Origin: CAIWHR01 sp963734055
GTDB taxonomy: Bacteria > Pseudomonadota > Gammaproteobacteria > Burkholderiales > Casimicrobiaceae
Reading direction: 5' to 3'
DNA: 64,000 nt
NCBI GenBank assembly: GCA_963734055.1
Contig: CAVTFQ010000008.1
Coordinates: 1 to 64,000, forward strand
Part shown: positions 15,390 through 24,830 of the stretch, piece by piece
Position numbering within the stretch: position 1 is the first letter of the stretch
Layout of the letters: each line of letters begins with the position of its first letter
The notes under the pieces: model-generated
Told to the model about the DNA's origin: nothing
Databases searched by the model: none
Seen by the model: the letters and a program-made list of their open reading frames with translations, nothing else
Program-made: the position numbers and the translations under genes

Positions 15390-16829
15390 CTACCACCGGC
15401 ATCCGGTGTCGGTCACGGTGTCGAAGAGCAGGAACGGCGTCGCGAGCAGACCCATTCCCGCGTACGCATCGCGGCAATCGGGCTGAGCGGCCTTCTTGAT
15501 GTCGCGCGCGAGCTTCGAGTCCTTTTCCGGCGGCGGCGGGAAGAGATTGAGCACGCCTTTCCGCGTTTCGGAGCGGCCGGCGACCGCGCCCTCCTTCTTG
15601 TTCCCGGGATCGGGGCGCGGCGCCTTGCCGATCGGCATCACCGATTCGACCTCGGTACCGGGCTTGCGCGGCTTGAAGATTTCCTCTTCCGGCGTGGGCG
15701 GCGTGCCGAAATGGAGCCGCGGTCCGGCGGGCGGCGCTTCGACCGGCCCTTGCGCGGGCCCTCTCGGCGCAATTTCGGCGGGCGGCACCCTGCGCTCCCC
15801 AGGAGCGGGCTGCGCCGATTCCAACGGCGTCGGCGCAGGCGCCGGGGATGTTTCGGGGCCTCGGGGAGTCTCGCGCGACGCGGGCGGCGGGGCAGGCGCC
15901 GGCGTGGTTGCGGCCGGCGGTTCGACGAGCGGCGCCTCAGGAGTTGCGCGGACGGGCGGCTCGGGCTCCGCCGGCGAAGGCTCCGGCGCGATGGGAGCGC
16001 GCGGTTCAGGAGGCCTCGCTTCGGGCACGATCGGCGCGGGCAGAGGTGGCGGGGGTGACGGTGTCACAGCGGGAGGCGGCGGCATCGGCGCGAGCGCTGG
16101 CGTCGGCTCGGGAATCATCGCGGGCAACGGCTCCGGCACCGACGGCAGTGGCGCGACACGCTCCGCCGGGGGCGTCGGCGTCGCAGCGGGAGGCGGCGGC
16201 TCGGGAATCAACGCGGGCACCGGCTCCGGCGCCGACGGCAGTGGCGCAGCACGCTCCGCCGGGGGCGGCGTCGGCGTCGCAGCGGGAGGAGGCGGCATCG
16301 GCGCGAGCGGTGGCGTCGGCTCGGGAATCAACGCGGGCAACGGCTCCGGCACCGAAGGCAGTGGCGCGACACGCTCCGCCGGGGGCGGCGTCGGCGTGAG
16401 ATCGACCGTGGGAGGCGCGGCCGGCTTGACTTCGGGCACCGGCTCGACCGGCGCCGCGCGCTCGATGACCGGCGGTGTGATCGCCGCTGGGGACGGCAGC
16501 GCCGTAACGCCTTTCGCGACCGGCGGACCCTTCGCGGCGCCCCGCGACTCTGCCGCGCGCGGCGCCCGCGCGGGAGCGCGTGAGGGCGCGGGAGTCGTGC
16601 GCGGTGCGGGGGGCGGCACGACAATCTGCGGCGTGACGGGGGCGAGCGTTACCGTGAGCACCGGCGCCTGCCCACCTCCCTCGCGCCCGCCTCCGACCGA
16701 GCTCGCCGTGCCGAACACCAGCACGACGAGCACGTGCACGAGGAGCGACAGCAGCAGGAACTGCGCGAGCGATGGTTCGCGGACCGTCCTCGAGCGAAGC
16801 CGCGACGAAGGTGAGGCGTCTCTGGGCAC
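15390..16829 (-). CDS. TonB-like proline-rich membrane-anchored protein
   Basis: A 479-aa protein with one N-terminal membrane segment (LAQFLLLSLLVHVLVVLVFG, about residues 20-40), placing the rest in the periplasm as in TonB. Residues 60-360 are Pro/Ala/Glu-rich, including three near-identical repeats with the core AERVAPLPSVPEPLPALIPE. A conserved-looking end follows (EEEIFKPRKPGTEVESVMP and DCRDAYAGMGLLATPFLLFD). No TonB C-terminal fold is recognisable. The start is a GTG 16 bases after GGAGG; an ATG nearer that site is out of frame. Possible roles are an energy-transducing or envelope-spanning linker; function unknown. Confidence 0.65.
   Translation of the reverse strand: MPRDASPSSRLRSRTVREPSLAQFLLLSLLVHVLVVLVFGTASSVGGGREGGGQAPVLTVTLAPVTPQIVVPPPAPRTTPAPSRAPARAPRAAESRGAAKGPPVAKGVTALPSPAAITPPVIERAAPVEPVPEVKPAAPPTVDLTPTPPPAERVAPLPSVPEPLPALIPEPTPPLAPMPPPPAATPTPPPAERAAPLPSAPEPVPALIPEPPPPAATPTPPAERVAPLPSVPEPLPAMIPEPTPALAPMPPPPAVTPSPPPPLPAPIVPEARPPEPRAPIAPEPSPAEPEPPVRATPEAPLVEPPAATTPAPAPPPASRETPRGPETSPAPAPTPLESAQPAPGERRVPPAEIAPRGPAQGPVEAPPAGPRLHFGTPPTPEEEIFKPRKPGTEVESVMPIGKAPRPDPGNKKEGAVAGRSETRKGVLNLFPPPPEKDSKLARDIKKAAQPDCRDAYAGMGLLATPFLLFDTVTDTGCRW
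16081..16400. repeat. Intragenic tandem repeats, about 93-120 bp period
   Basis: Three imperfect copies begin TCGGGAATC at 16108, 16201 and 16321. They share GGCTCCGGC and CACGCTCCGCCGGGGGC blocks. The first copy lacks the 27-bp GGCATCGGCGCGAGCG segment that ends the second. They encode the proline-rich repeats of the gene above and keep its frame. Confidence 0.75.
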
Positions 16830-16925
16830 GAACCGCGCATTATCCTCCGCCCTCGAGCGCGGAAGTGCGCGCGGAGTCCGCCCGGATCGACCCTACGGCG
16901 CGTCGGCGAGGGAAGCGGCTGCCGG

Positions 16926-17195
16926 TCAGGCCTTCTTCACCCAGGCGATGCAATAGCCGTGCGGGCTGATCGTCCCTTCGACGACCTTGCAGCTGCTGGG
17001 CGCCACGAACTGCATGCAGTTGTCGCACTGCATGCTGCCGTTGGGCTTGTCCTGGTACTTCATTGCCGCCTTCGTGGCCTTCTGTTGGCCGAGCGCGTCG
17101 CGCGCGGGAAGCATGCTGGCCGCGAGCCCTGCCCCGGCCGCGACCACGGCCACCTTGAGGACGTGTCGCCGCGACAACTTCGATCGAGCATCCAT
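16926..17195 (-). CDS. High-potential iron-sulfur protein (HiPIP)
   Basis: An 89-aa periplasmic electron carrier with one [4Fe-4S] cluster. The four cluster cysteines are Cys57, Cys60, Cys69 and Cys82 (MQCDNCMQF, PSSCKVV, HGYCIAW). A Tat signal (LSRRHVLKVAVVAAGAG) precedes the mature part, as expected for a protein exported with its cofactor. AGGAG lies seven bases before ATG 17195, which settles the start over an upstream in-frame ATG. No cytochrome partner lies beside it. HiPIPs typically link the bc1 complex with terminal oxidases or photosynthetic centres. Confidence 0.93.
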   Translation of the reverse strand: MDARSKLSRRHVLKVAVVAAGAGLAASMLPARDALGQQKATKAAMKYQDKPNGSMQCDNCMQFVAPSSCKVVEGTISPHGYCIAWVKKA

Positions 17196-17399
17196 GTAAG
17201 TTCTCCTGCGCAATTCCTACAATGGCGCGCGAGCGGCGGAGCGCATCGGCCGATGCGCACATGCCGCTCTCTCCTCCGAGGGGCGCGAACGTCCGGGCCA
17301 TCCGGAACCGCCGCGGCGAACCGCCTTCAGTCGAGCAGGATTCGTTCCACGCCGCCGCTCGCCGCGCACCTTGAACGCGCTCGCGAGGGGGCCGCTCGC

Positions 17400-18233
17400 T
17401 TACTCGCCCATCTGCAGGAGCGTGCCGTGCTCGCGCGCCCAGCGCACCGACCACGCGAACACGAGCGCGCCGAGCACGAGGTAGACGGCGTTGAGCGCGA
17501 GCGCCGACCAGAAGGCATCCCAGCGAAAGACCCCGTGCAGCAGCGCGCCGCGCATCCCCTCGAACACGTGCGCGGAGGGCGTCGCCCATGCGATCGCCTG
17601 CATCCACCCGGGAAGCACGGCGACCGGGTAATACACGCCCGAGATCGGCGCGACGACGAAGATCGCTGCCCACGCAAGCTCCTCGGCGCCAAGGCCAAGC
17701 CGCATGATCATTCCCGACATCGCGAGGCCGATCGCCCAGCCGAACACCAGGAGGTTCGCGAAGAACGCGATCAGCGGAAAGCCCAGCGAGAAGATCGAAT
17801 AGCGGAACAGGAGCCACGCGAAGAAGCACGCGCCGCCGACGCCGATCACCGCGCGCAGGACACTCATCGCGAGCTGCCCCGCGATGTACTCCGGCAGCGT
17901 CAGCGGCGAGACGAACAGGTTGCCGAGGTTCCGCGCATAGAGCTCCTCGATGAACGTGAGCGAGACGCCGAGCTGCCCGCGAAAGAGGACGTCCCAGAGC
18001 AGCACGGCACCGATGAAGAAGCCCGGCGCGTCCTTGAGGAAGCTGTTGGTCGGCGCGAGGTAGAGCGTCACGAAGGCCCACACGACCATCGTGACCGTCG
18101 GGTAGTACATCATCGACACGATCCGCGTCCACGACTTCAGGATCAGGTACGCGTGGCGGCGCAGGATCGCGCGCACGCGGCGCAGCGACGCCACCGCGCC
18201 TTCGTCCCGCGCCACGGCAGTGAGCGTCGTCAT
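17400..18233 (-). CDS. ABC-2 type transporter permease
   Basis: The 277-aa membrane subunit of an ABC exporter, with about six membrane segments (for example MVVWAFVTLYLAP, FFIGAVLLWDVLFRG and YLVLGALVFAWSV). The ABC2_membrane signature region SPLTLPEYIAGQLAMS and the GVYYPVAVLPGWMQAIAW loop are typical of NodJ/DrrB-like permeases. It starts 17 bp after the ATPase gene, with which it forms the transporter. The gap holds a 6-bp hairpin (TAGGGC/GCCCTA). Substrate unknown; a drug, polysaccharide or lipid exporter is possible. Confidence 0.88.
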   Translation of the reverse strand: MTTLTAVARDEGAVASLRRVRAILRRHAYLILKSWTRIVSMMYYPTVTMVVWAFVTLYLAPTNSFLKDAPGFFIGAVLLWDVLFRGQLGVSLTFIEELYARNLGNLFVSPLTLPEYIAGQLAMSVLRAVIGVGGACFFAWLLFRYSIFSLGFPLIAFFANLLVFGWAIGLAMSGMIMRLGLGAEELAWAAIFVVAPISGVYYPVAVLPGWMQAIAWATPSAHVFEGMRGALLHGVFRWDAFWSALALNAVYLVLGALVFAWSVRWAREHGTLLQMGE

Positions 18234-18250
18234 TAGGGCCTGTTCATGCC

Positions 18251-19030
18251 CTATAGCGTCGTGATCTCTTCGGCCGCACTGCCGGCGACGGGCTCGCCGC
18301 CGCGGCCGCGCGCGATGTCGAGGAACACTTCCTCCATGTTCGCGCGGCCGTATTTCGCGAGCAGCGTCTGCGGCGAGCCCTGGTCGACGACACGGCCCTC
18401 GCGCAGCATGATCACGTCGTCGCACATCCGCTCGACCTCGCCCATGTGGTGCGAAGCGAGCAGCATCGTGCAGCCCGTGCGCCTCTGGTACGCCTCGAGG
18501 TAGGTGCGCATCCGGTCGCCGATGTCGGGATCGAGCGATGCCGTGGGCTCGTCGAGCAGCAGCACCTCGGGCTCGTTGATCACCGCCTTGGCGAGCGAGA
18601 CGCGCGTCCGCTGTCCCGCCGACAGTTGGCCGTAGGGGCGCCCGAGCAGCGCCGCGAGATCGCAGTCGGCGGCCACCGCGGCGATCCGGGCGCGCGCGTC
18701 GCGGATACCGTAGAGATCCGCGAACACCGCGAGGTTCTCGCGCACGGTGAGCCGCTTCGGCAGGTCGACGTAGGGCGACGTGAAGTTGAGGCGCGGCAGC
18801 ACGCGGTGGCGCTCGCGCGGCATCTCGGCGCCGAGGACCGTCGCGCGTCCGGCGGTCGGCGTCAGAACGCCGAGCAGCATCGACAGCGTCGTCGTCTTCC
18901 CGGCGCCGTTGCCGCCGAGGAGCGCGGTGGTCGTGCCCCTCCGCACCGCGAACGAGATGCCCTTGACTGCTTCGACTCCGCCGTAGGACTTGCGAAGGTC
19001 GGCGACGACGATGGCGGCGGCGGAATCCAT
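18251..19030 (-). CDS. ABC transporter ATP-binding protein
   Basis: A 259-aa nucleotide-binding subunit. Walker A is LLGGNGAGKTTT (about residues 37-48), the signature is LSAGQRTRVSLA, Walker B is VLLLDEPTASLDP and the switch His is in LLASHHMGE. The C-terminal tail YGRANMEEVFLDIA matches exporters of the NodI/DrrA group. It is the first gene of a two-gene operon with the permease and is divergent from the HD-GYP gene, sharing a 98-bp promoter gap. The start at 19030 is chosen by family length. Confidence 0.92.
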   Translation of the reverse strand: MDSAAAIVVADLRKSYGGVEAVKGISFAVRRGTTTALLGGNGAGKTTTLSMLLGVLTPTAGRATVLGAEMPRERHRVLPRLNFTSPYVDLPKRLTVRENLAVFADLYGIRDARARIAAVAADCDLAALLGRPYGQLSAGQRTRVSLAKAVINEPEVLLLDEPTASLDPDIGDRMRTYLEAYQRRTGCTMLLASHHMGEVERMCDDVIMLREGRVVDQGSPQTLLAKYGRANMEEVFLDIARGRGGEPVAGSAAEEITTL

Positions 19031-19128
19031 TGCGAGGGGCGAACGAGCCGCGATTGTAGCGGACGGAGACGACGAAGACGCCCGGCCGGCGCTTCCGGTA
19101 GACTCGTCGTCCCGATCCGGAGGCCGCG

Positions 19129-20742
19129 ATGACCCCTCCTCCGACCGACGAGCTCGTCGCACGTTTCGAGCAGCTCACGGAAGTGGGCCGCGCGCTCGCG
19201 CGCGAGCGCGACCCCGCCCGCCTGCTCGACATCATCGTGGCGGCGGCGATGCGCCTGACGCGCGCCGACGGCGGCGCGCTCTACCGGCTCGATGCGGAGG
19301 GGCGCACGCTGTCGTTCGACATCGTCCGCAATCGCACGCTCGGGTGGGGATTCGACGGCGTGCCGACGAACGCGCTCGCGCTGCCGCAGGTGCCGCTCGC
19401 GCTCCCCGAGGGGATGCCCAATCACGATGCCGTCGTCGCGCACGCGGCCCTCACCCGCCAATCCGTGCGCATCGCGGATGTGTACGCGGTCGCCGGCTTC
19501 GACTTCGCGGCGGCCAAGCGCTTCGACGCGCAGTTCGGCTATCGCACGCGCTCGCTGCTCGCGGTGCCCATGCAGGATCACCGCGACGAGCTGATCGGCG
19601 TCCTGCAACTCGTGAACGCGCAGGACGCGCGCGGCGCGGCCGCCGAGTTCTCCCTGGCCGACGAGCGGCTCGCCGAGGCGCTGACCGGGCTCGCGGGCGT
19701 CGTGCTGTCGAACCAGCTCCTGATCGGGCAGCTCGAGGCGCTGTTCGAGAGCCTGGTCGCGCTCGTCAACACGGCGATCGACGAGAAATCGCCGTACACC
19801 GGCGGCCACTGCCAGCGCGTCCCCGAGCTCACGATGATGCTGGCCGAGGCGGCGCACGAGACGAGCGAGGGCGCGCTGGCGCCGTTCCGGATGGCGGAGC
19901 GCGACCGCGCGGAGCTCCACCTCGCCGGAATGCTGCACGACTGCGGCAAGATCACGACACCCGTCCACGTCGTCGACAAGGCGACCAAGCTGCAGACGAT
20001 CATCGACCGGATCGAGCTCGTCGCCGCGCGCTTCGACGCGCTCTGCGCCGACACGCGCCGCCGCGCGCTCGAGCGCAAGCTCGCGGGCGCGGACCCTGCC
20101 GCGACCGACGCGGAGCTCGCCGCCGAGCTCGACGCGATCGCCGCCGACCTCGCGTTCCTGCGGCGGGCCAACGTGGGCGAGGAGAAGATGGCCGCCGCGG
20201 ACATCGAGCGCGTCCGGCGGATCGCCGAGCGCCGCTACACCGGTTCCGGCGGCGAGGCGCGTCCGGTCGTCACGGACGACGAGCTCCTGAACCTGACGAT
20301 CCGCTCCGGCACGCTGACGCAAGCCGAGCGCGCAATCATCAACCGGCACATCGAGTCGACGATTGCGATGCTCGAGTCGCTGCCCTGGCCGCGGCACCTG
20401 GCCCGCGTGCCGGAATACGCGGGCGGCCATCACGAGCGCATGGACGGCAAGGGCTATCCGCGCGGACTCACGCGCGAGCAGATGTCCTGGCAGGCGCGGA
20501 TGATGGGCATCGCCGACGTCTTCGAGGCGCTGACCGCGCCGGATCGCCCCTACAAGATCGGCAAGACGCTGTCGGAGTCGCTCACGATCTTGGGCCGGAT
20601 GTGCGCGAACGGCCACGTCGATCCCGATCTCTTCGACGTCTTCGTGCGGCGCAAAGTCTATCTCGACTACGCGCGGAAGTTCATGGATCCCGCGCAGATC
20701 GACGCCGTCGATGAGCGCGCGATCCCCGGCTACACGGCGTAG
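19129..20742 (+). CDS. GAF and HD-GYP domain protein, probable c-di-GMP phosphodiesterase
   Basis: A 537-aa signalling protein. A GAF sensor domain fills about residues 10-185. An HD-GYP domain follows, with HLAGMLHDCGKITTP (HD at about 270) and HHERMDGKGYPRGL (about 435), so metal ligands and the GYP triplet are complete. A charged insert of about 80 residues separates the HD helix from the later motifs. Expected to hydrolyse cyclic di-GMP in response to a ligand of the GAF domain. No membrane segment was seen, so it should be cytoplasmic. Divergent from the ABC operon. Confidence 0.92.
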   Translation: MTPPPTDELVARFEQLTEVGRALARERDPARLLDIIVAAAMRLTRADGGALYRLDAEGRTLSFDIVRNRTLGWGFDGVPTNALALPQVPLALPEGMPNHDAVVAHAALTRQSVRIADVYAVAGFDFAAAKRFDAQFGYRTRSLLAVPMQDHRDELIGVLQLVNAQDARGAAAEFSLADERLAEALTGLAGVVLSNQLLIGQLEALFESLVALVNTAIDEKSPYTGGHCQRVPELTMMLAEAAHETSEGALAPFRMAERDRAELHLAGMLHDCGKITTPVHVVDKATKLQTIIDRIELVAARFDALCADTRRRALERKLAGADPAATDAELAAELDAIAADLAFLRRANVGEEKMAAADIERVRRIAERRYTGSGGEARPVVTDDELLNLTIRSGTLTQAERAIINRHIESTIAMLESLPWPRHLARVPEYAGGHHERMDGKGYPRGLTREQMSWQARMMGIADVFEALTAPDRPYKIGKTLSESLTILGRMCANGHVDPDLFDVFVRRKVYLDYARKFMDPAQIDAVDERAIPGYTA

Positions 20743-20792
20743 CCGTGAACATTCAAGACGTTGTTTCCATGAAGCGTGAATCCTGTGCAGCC

Positions 20793-20885
20793 GTCATTCC
20801 CGCGAACGCGGGAATCCAGCGACTTGGGACGAGGATTCCAGGCGGCAGCTCAACGTCGCTGGGTCCCCGCCTCCGCGGGGACGAC
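20793..20885. repeat. Two-hairpin dispersed repeat (GTCATTCCCGCG family)
   Basis: The left hairpin is ATTCCCGCG-AA-CGCGGGAAT (20795-20814), the right hairpin GTCCCCGC-CTCC-GCGGGGAC. Inner arms CCAGCGAC and GTCGCTGG also pair, so the unit can fold as a three-way structure. The outer ends are GTC and GAC. It lies between the convergent HD-GYP and Rieske genes. A decayed relative is at 9315-9415. Confidence 0.75.
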
Positions 20886-20956
20886 GGAGAATGCGTGCGA
20901 TTGGCGCATTCGTCGTGGATACATCGTGTTGATGATTGACATCTAGCCCGGAACGC

Positions 20957-21661
20957 TCAGCACTGCACGGTCTGCCGGCAGAACTGCGAGAGCTCGCGCA
21001 CGATCGTCGTCGCGCCAACCGGCGCCCTGGCCTTGCCTGGCCCGTACTCCATGCCGAGCTTGAAGTCGTACTTCTCGAAGAAGCGGTCGAACTGCTCGGC
21101 GCCCGCCGTGCCCAGGGCGGCCAGGCCGTCGGTCGTCGCATCGTAGTCGAGCAGGATCGCCGCCAGCGGCTGCGGCGCGGGGCCCTGGACCACGCGCGCG
21201 CCGTCGGCGGGATCGTAGACGCTGTGGTCCGCGCAGCAATGGATCAGGTGGCCGTCGGACGTCGGCGACTTCTGCGGCTGGTAGCGGATGAACGAGATCT
21301 CGCGCGTCGGGTACGCGAGCTTGTGCGCGCAGATCGCCGAGAATGCGACGATGGTGCGCGAGGGGCCGACCCCGCCGTTCCACGCGTAGGTCATGCCGTC
21401 CTCGCGCCGCAGCGTCGGCGCGGCGGCCACGGGCCGGGGCAAGCGGAGGAGGAAGCACGGCGTGCCGACATACGGATAGGGGAAGACATAGTTGGTCTCG
21501 ACGGCGAGCGCGCCGGCCTTGAGCGGAGCGCCGTGGACGTCGACGAGCTGCGCGCGCCCGTAGAGCCGCGGCGATGCGCTCGCCCACGCGCCGGGAAGCG
21601 CGCAGAGACCCGCGGCGCCCGAGAGCGCCGCACACGATTCCAGGAATTGGCGTCTTTCCAT
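20957..21661 (-). CDS. Rieske [2Fe-2S] protein, probably exported
   Basis: A 234-aa protein with Rieske ligands C111-x-H113 (AICAHKLA) and C143-x-x-H146 (HCCADHSVYDP). The second cysteines that form the disulfide in bc1-type Rieske proteins are not in their usual positions. The N-terminus MERRQFLESCAALSG looks like a Tat signal, consistent with export of a folded iron-sulfur protein. GAGG lies nine bases before ATG 21661. Partner unknown; no cytochrome b or c1 genes are nearby. Redox role inferred from the ligands alone. Confidence 0.8.
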   Translation of the reverse strand: MERRQFLESCAALSGAAGLCALPGAWASASPRLYGRAQLVDVHGAPLKAGALAVETNYVFPYPYVGTPCFLLRLPRPVAAAPTLRREDGMTYAWNGGVGPSRTIVAFSAICAHKLAYPTREISFIRYQPQKSPTSDGHLIHCCADHSVYDPADGARVVQGPAPQPLAAILLDYDATTDGLAALGTAGAEQFDRFFEKYDFKLGMEYGPGKARAPVGATTIVRELSQFCRQTVQC

Positions 21662-21702
21662 GGTCCGTCCCTCGCGAGCCTCAGGTGCTGACGTTCGTCT
21701 CC

Positions 21703-22629
21703 TCAGGTGGCCACCAGCATCTCGCGGATGTGCTCGGCGACGCTGCGGCCGAGTGCGGAGAGCGCGTAGCCGCCCTCGAGCGCCGACACGATGCGCCCGT
21801 CGGCGTGCTTGCCCGCGACGGCGAGAAGCTCGCGCGTCACCCAGGCGTAGTCGGCTTCGGTCAGCTTCAGGTTTGCGAGCGGGTCCTCGCGATGCGCGTC
21901 GAAGCCCGCCGACACGTAGAGGATCTCGGGGCGATGCGCTTCGAGCGCGGGCAGCCAGTGCTCGCGCACCGCCTCGCGGAACGCATCGCCGCCGCTGCCC
22001 GCGGCGAGCGGGATGTTCACCATGTTCGGACCGAGCGGATCCACGCCCGAATACGGATAGAGCGGATGCTGGAAGGTCGAGACCATGAGCACGCGCGGAT
22101 CGGCCGCGAAGATGTCCTCGGTGCCGTTGCCGTGGTGCACGTCGAAATCGATCACCGCGACGCGCTCGATGCCGTGCTCCGCGAGCGCGTGCGCAGCGCC
22201 GACCGCGACGTTGTTGAACAGGCAGAATCCCATCGCCCGGTTGCGCTCGGCATGGTGCCCCGGCGGGCGGATCGCGCAGAACGCGCCCCGACACTCGCCG
22301 CGGGCAACCAGGTCGGTCGCGAGGACCAGCGCGCCCGCCGCGTGCAGCGCTGCGGTCAGCGAATGCGGACACATCGCCGTGTCCGGATCGATGTAATGGA
22401 GACCCGAGGCCGGGCTCTCCGCCTCGATCGTCGCGAGGTAGCCCTCGCCGTGGACCCGGGACAGCTGCTCGCGGGTCGCGGCCGGCGCCTCGTAGTGGCG
22501 CAGATAGACGTCGAGCCCCGCGCTGATCAACCGGTCGCCGATCGCCCGCAGCCGGTCGGGGCACTCGGGGTGATACGGCCCCATGTCGTGCAGCAGCGAG
22601 GACGGGTGCGTGATGTAGGCGGTCGGCAC
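21703..22629 (-). CDS. Histone deacetylase-family amidohydrolase
   Basis: A 308-aa zinc hydrolase of the class II HDAC/acetylpolyamine amidohydrolase group. Catalytic and zinc-binding motifs are complete: RPPGHHAE, GFCLFNNVAVGA, VIDFDVHHGNGTED, SAGFDAHREDP and LEGGYALSALG. It starts with a GTG at 22629. Substrate unknown; bacterial members act on acetylated polyamines or small molecules. It lies 41 bp upstream of the Rieske gene and may be cotranscribed with it. Confidence 0.93.
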   Translation of the reverse strand: MPTAYITHPSSLLHDMGPYHPECPDRLRAIGDRLISAGLDVYLRHYEAPAATREQLSRVHGEGYLATIEAESPASGLHYIDPDTAMCPHSLTAALHAAGALVLATDLVARGECRGAFCAIRPPGHHAERNRAMGFCLFNNVAVGAAHALAEHGIERVAVIDFDVHHGNGTEDIFAADPRVLMVSTFQHPLYPYSGVDPLGPNMVNIPLAAGSGGDAFREAVREHWLPALEAHRPEILYVSAGFDAHREDPLANLKLTEADYAWVTRELLAVAGKHADGRIVSALEGGYALSALGRSVAEHIREMLVAT

Positions 22630-22726
22630 GAGGCTTGCTTCGAACTTGCGGGCGGCAATGGGACCAACGGGGGTCCGGCGGGCAACCGAGGGTCAGCTCG
22701 AGCGAGTGTAGCCGCTGCCGGCGGTC

Positions 22727-22747
22727 GGTGAACAGGGCCTGTTCACC
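22727..22747. promoter_or_regulatory. Palindrome in divergent promoter gap
   Basis: GGTGAACAG and CTGTTCACC form perfect 9-bp arms around GGC, midway between the divergent HDAC and MoxR genes. It could be an operator or an RNA hairpin. The 12-mer TAGGGCCTGTTC near 18234 resembles one arm. Confidence 0.4.
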
Positions 22748-22828
22748 CGAGGCTGTGCGACCATTGGCAGCCGCCGGCCCGACCCGCGGACCCGCCCTCT
22801 TCCGATTCCTCGCCACGGAACCTCTCCC

Positions 22829-23788
<960 letters not shown>

Positions 23789-23828
23789 CCCGGCCCGCGC
23801 GTCGGTGCGGCGCGATCGCGAGAACGAC

Positions 23829-24830
23829 ATGCCCGCCTTCCCGCGTGCGATGAACCTGCGGCACGGTGCGGGCGGCGCGTGGCGCGCGCGCCTGCGCCAG
23901 CGGCTGTTCCGGACGCAGCCCGGCGATCACGACAAGGTGGTGCTCCGTCACCACCGGATCTACATCCTTCCGACGCGACGCGGCATCGCGGTGTTCGGCA
24001 TGGTCGCGGTCATGCTGCTGACGTCGCTCAACTACGCGCTGGCCCTCGGTTTCGCGGCCACGTTCCTCCTCGCGGGGTTTGCGGCCGCGGCGCTCCTGCA
24101 CACGTTCCGCAATCTCGCCGGCATCGAGCTCTCGCCGCTGGCCGCAGGCGAATCGTTCGCCGGCGGCGCGCTGCCGTTCACGCTCGCGATCGCGGGCGGC
24201 GCGACGCCGCGGCGGGCGATCACGCTCTCGGCCCGCGGCGGCACGCCCGTGACCGTCGACGTCATTCCCGATGCGGCGCTGCCGGTGACGCTCGAAATTC
24301 CGGCGCCGAAGCGAGGCCGGATCGCGCTCGGTCGCGTCACGCTGTCGTCGGATTTTCCGGTCGGGCTCTGGCGCGGATGGGCTTACGTTCACTTTCCGCT
24401 CGCGGGCATCGTGTTCCCGGCCCCGGAACCGGGCGCGCCGGCGCTGCCTGCGGGTCGCGCCGGCGCGGACACGCACAGCGAGTCGCGCGAAGGCGACGCC
24501 GATCTTTCGGGGCTTCGCGGCTACCAGCCGGGCGACCCGCTCCAGCGCGTCGCCTGGAAGGCCGTCGCGCGCGGCGCAGGCTGGCACACGAAGCAGTTCG
24601 AAGGCGGCGGGGCCGGCGGACCGGCCGAGCTCGCGTGGCGGCTGCTTCCGCGCACACTGGATGTCGAAGCCCGCATCGCGCGACTCGCGGCGTGGGTGCT
24701 GGCGGCGGAGCGCGCCGCGCGGCCCTTCGCGCTTTCCGCGCCCGGCATCGCGCTGCCCGCGGGCCAGGGCCGCGAGCATCGGCGCGCCGCGCTCACGCTG
24801 CTCGCGCTGCTCCCGGCGACCGTCCAATGA
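23829..24830 (+). CDS. DUF58 domain protein
   Basis: A 333-aa protein with two adjacent N-terminal membrane segments (GIAVFGMVAVMLLTSLNYAL, LGFAATFLLAGFAAAALL) followed by a periplasmic or cytoplasmic beta-rich region and the DUF58 core. The core motif SGLRGYQPGDPLQRVAWKAV (about residue 222-241) is the family signature, with a Val where most have Ile-Asp. It overlaps the transglutaminase gene as ATGA, so the two are translationally coupled. ATG 23829 is the first plausible start; 23850 is possible. Function of the family is unresolved. Confidence 0.88.
   Translation: MPAFPRAMNLRHGAGGAWRARLRQRLFRTQPGDHDKVVLRHHRIYILPTRRGIAVFGMVAVMLLTSLNYALALGFAATFLLAGFAAAALLHTFRNLAGIELSPLAAGESFAGGALPFTLAIAGGATPRRAITLSARGGTPVTVDVIPDAALPVTLEIPAPKRGRIALGRVTLSSDFPVGLWRGWAYVHFPLAGIVFPAPEPGAPALPAGRAGADTHSESREGDADLSGLRGYQPGDPLQRVAWKAVARGAGWHTKQFEGGGAGGPAELAWRLLPRTLDVEARIARLAAWVLAAERAARPFALSAPGIALPAGQGREHRRAALTLLALLPATVQ

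Noticed and set aside
16077..16400. CRISPR-like array
   Set aside because: The repeats are long, near-identical throughout and in frame inside a proline-rich coding sequence; there are no unique spacers. No other CRISPR array was seen in the window.
15496..16956. A Gly/Ala-rich plus-strand frame resembling PE_PGRS or collagen-like proteins
   Set aside because: It is the antisense of the proline-rich repeat gene; Pro codons read backwards give Gly. The minus-strand frame has a membrane anchor and a non-repetitive C-terminus.
18234..18250. Terminator between the ABC ATPase and permease genes
   Set aside because: The TAGGGC/GCCCTA hairpin is short and without a T run, and the two genes must be coexpressed to form a transporter.
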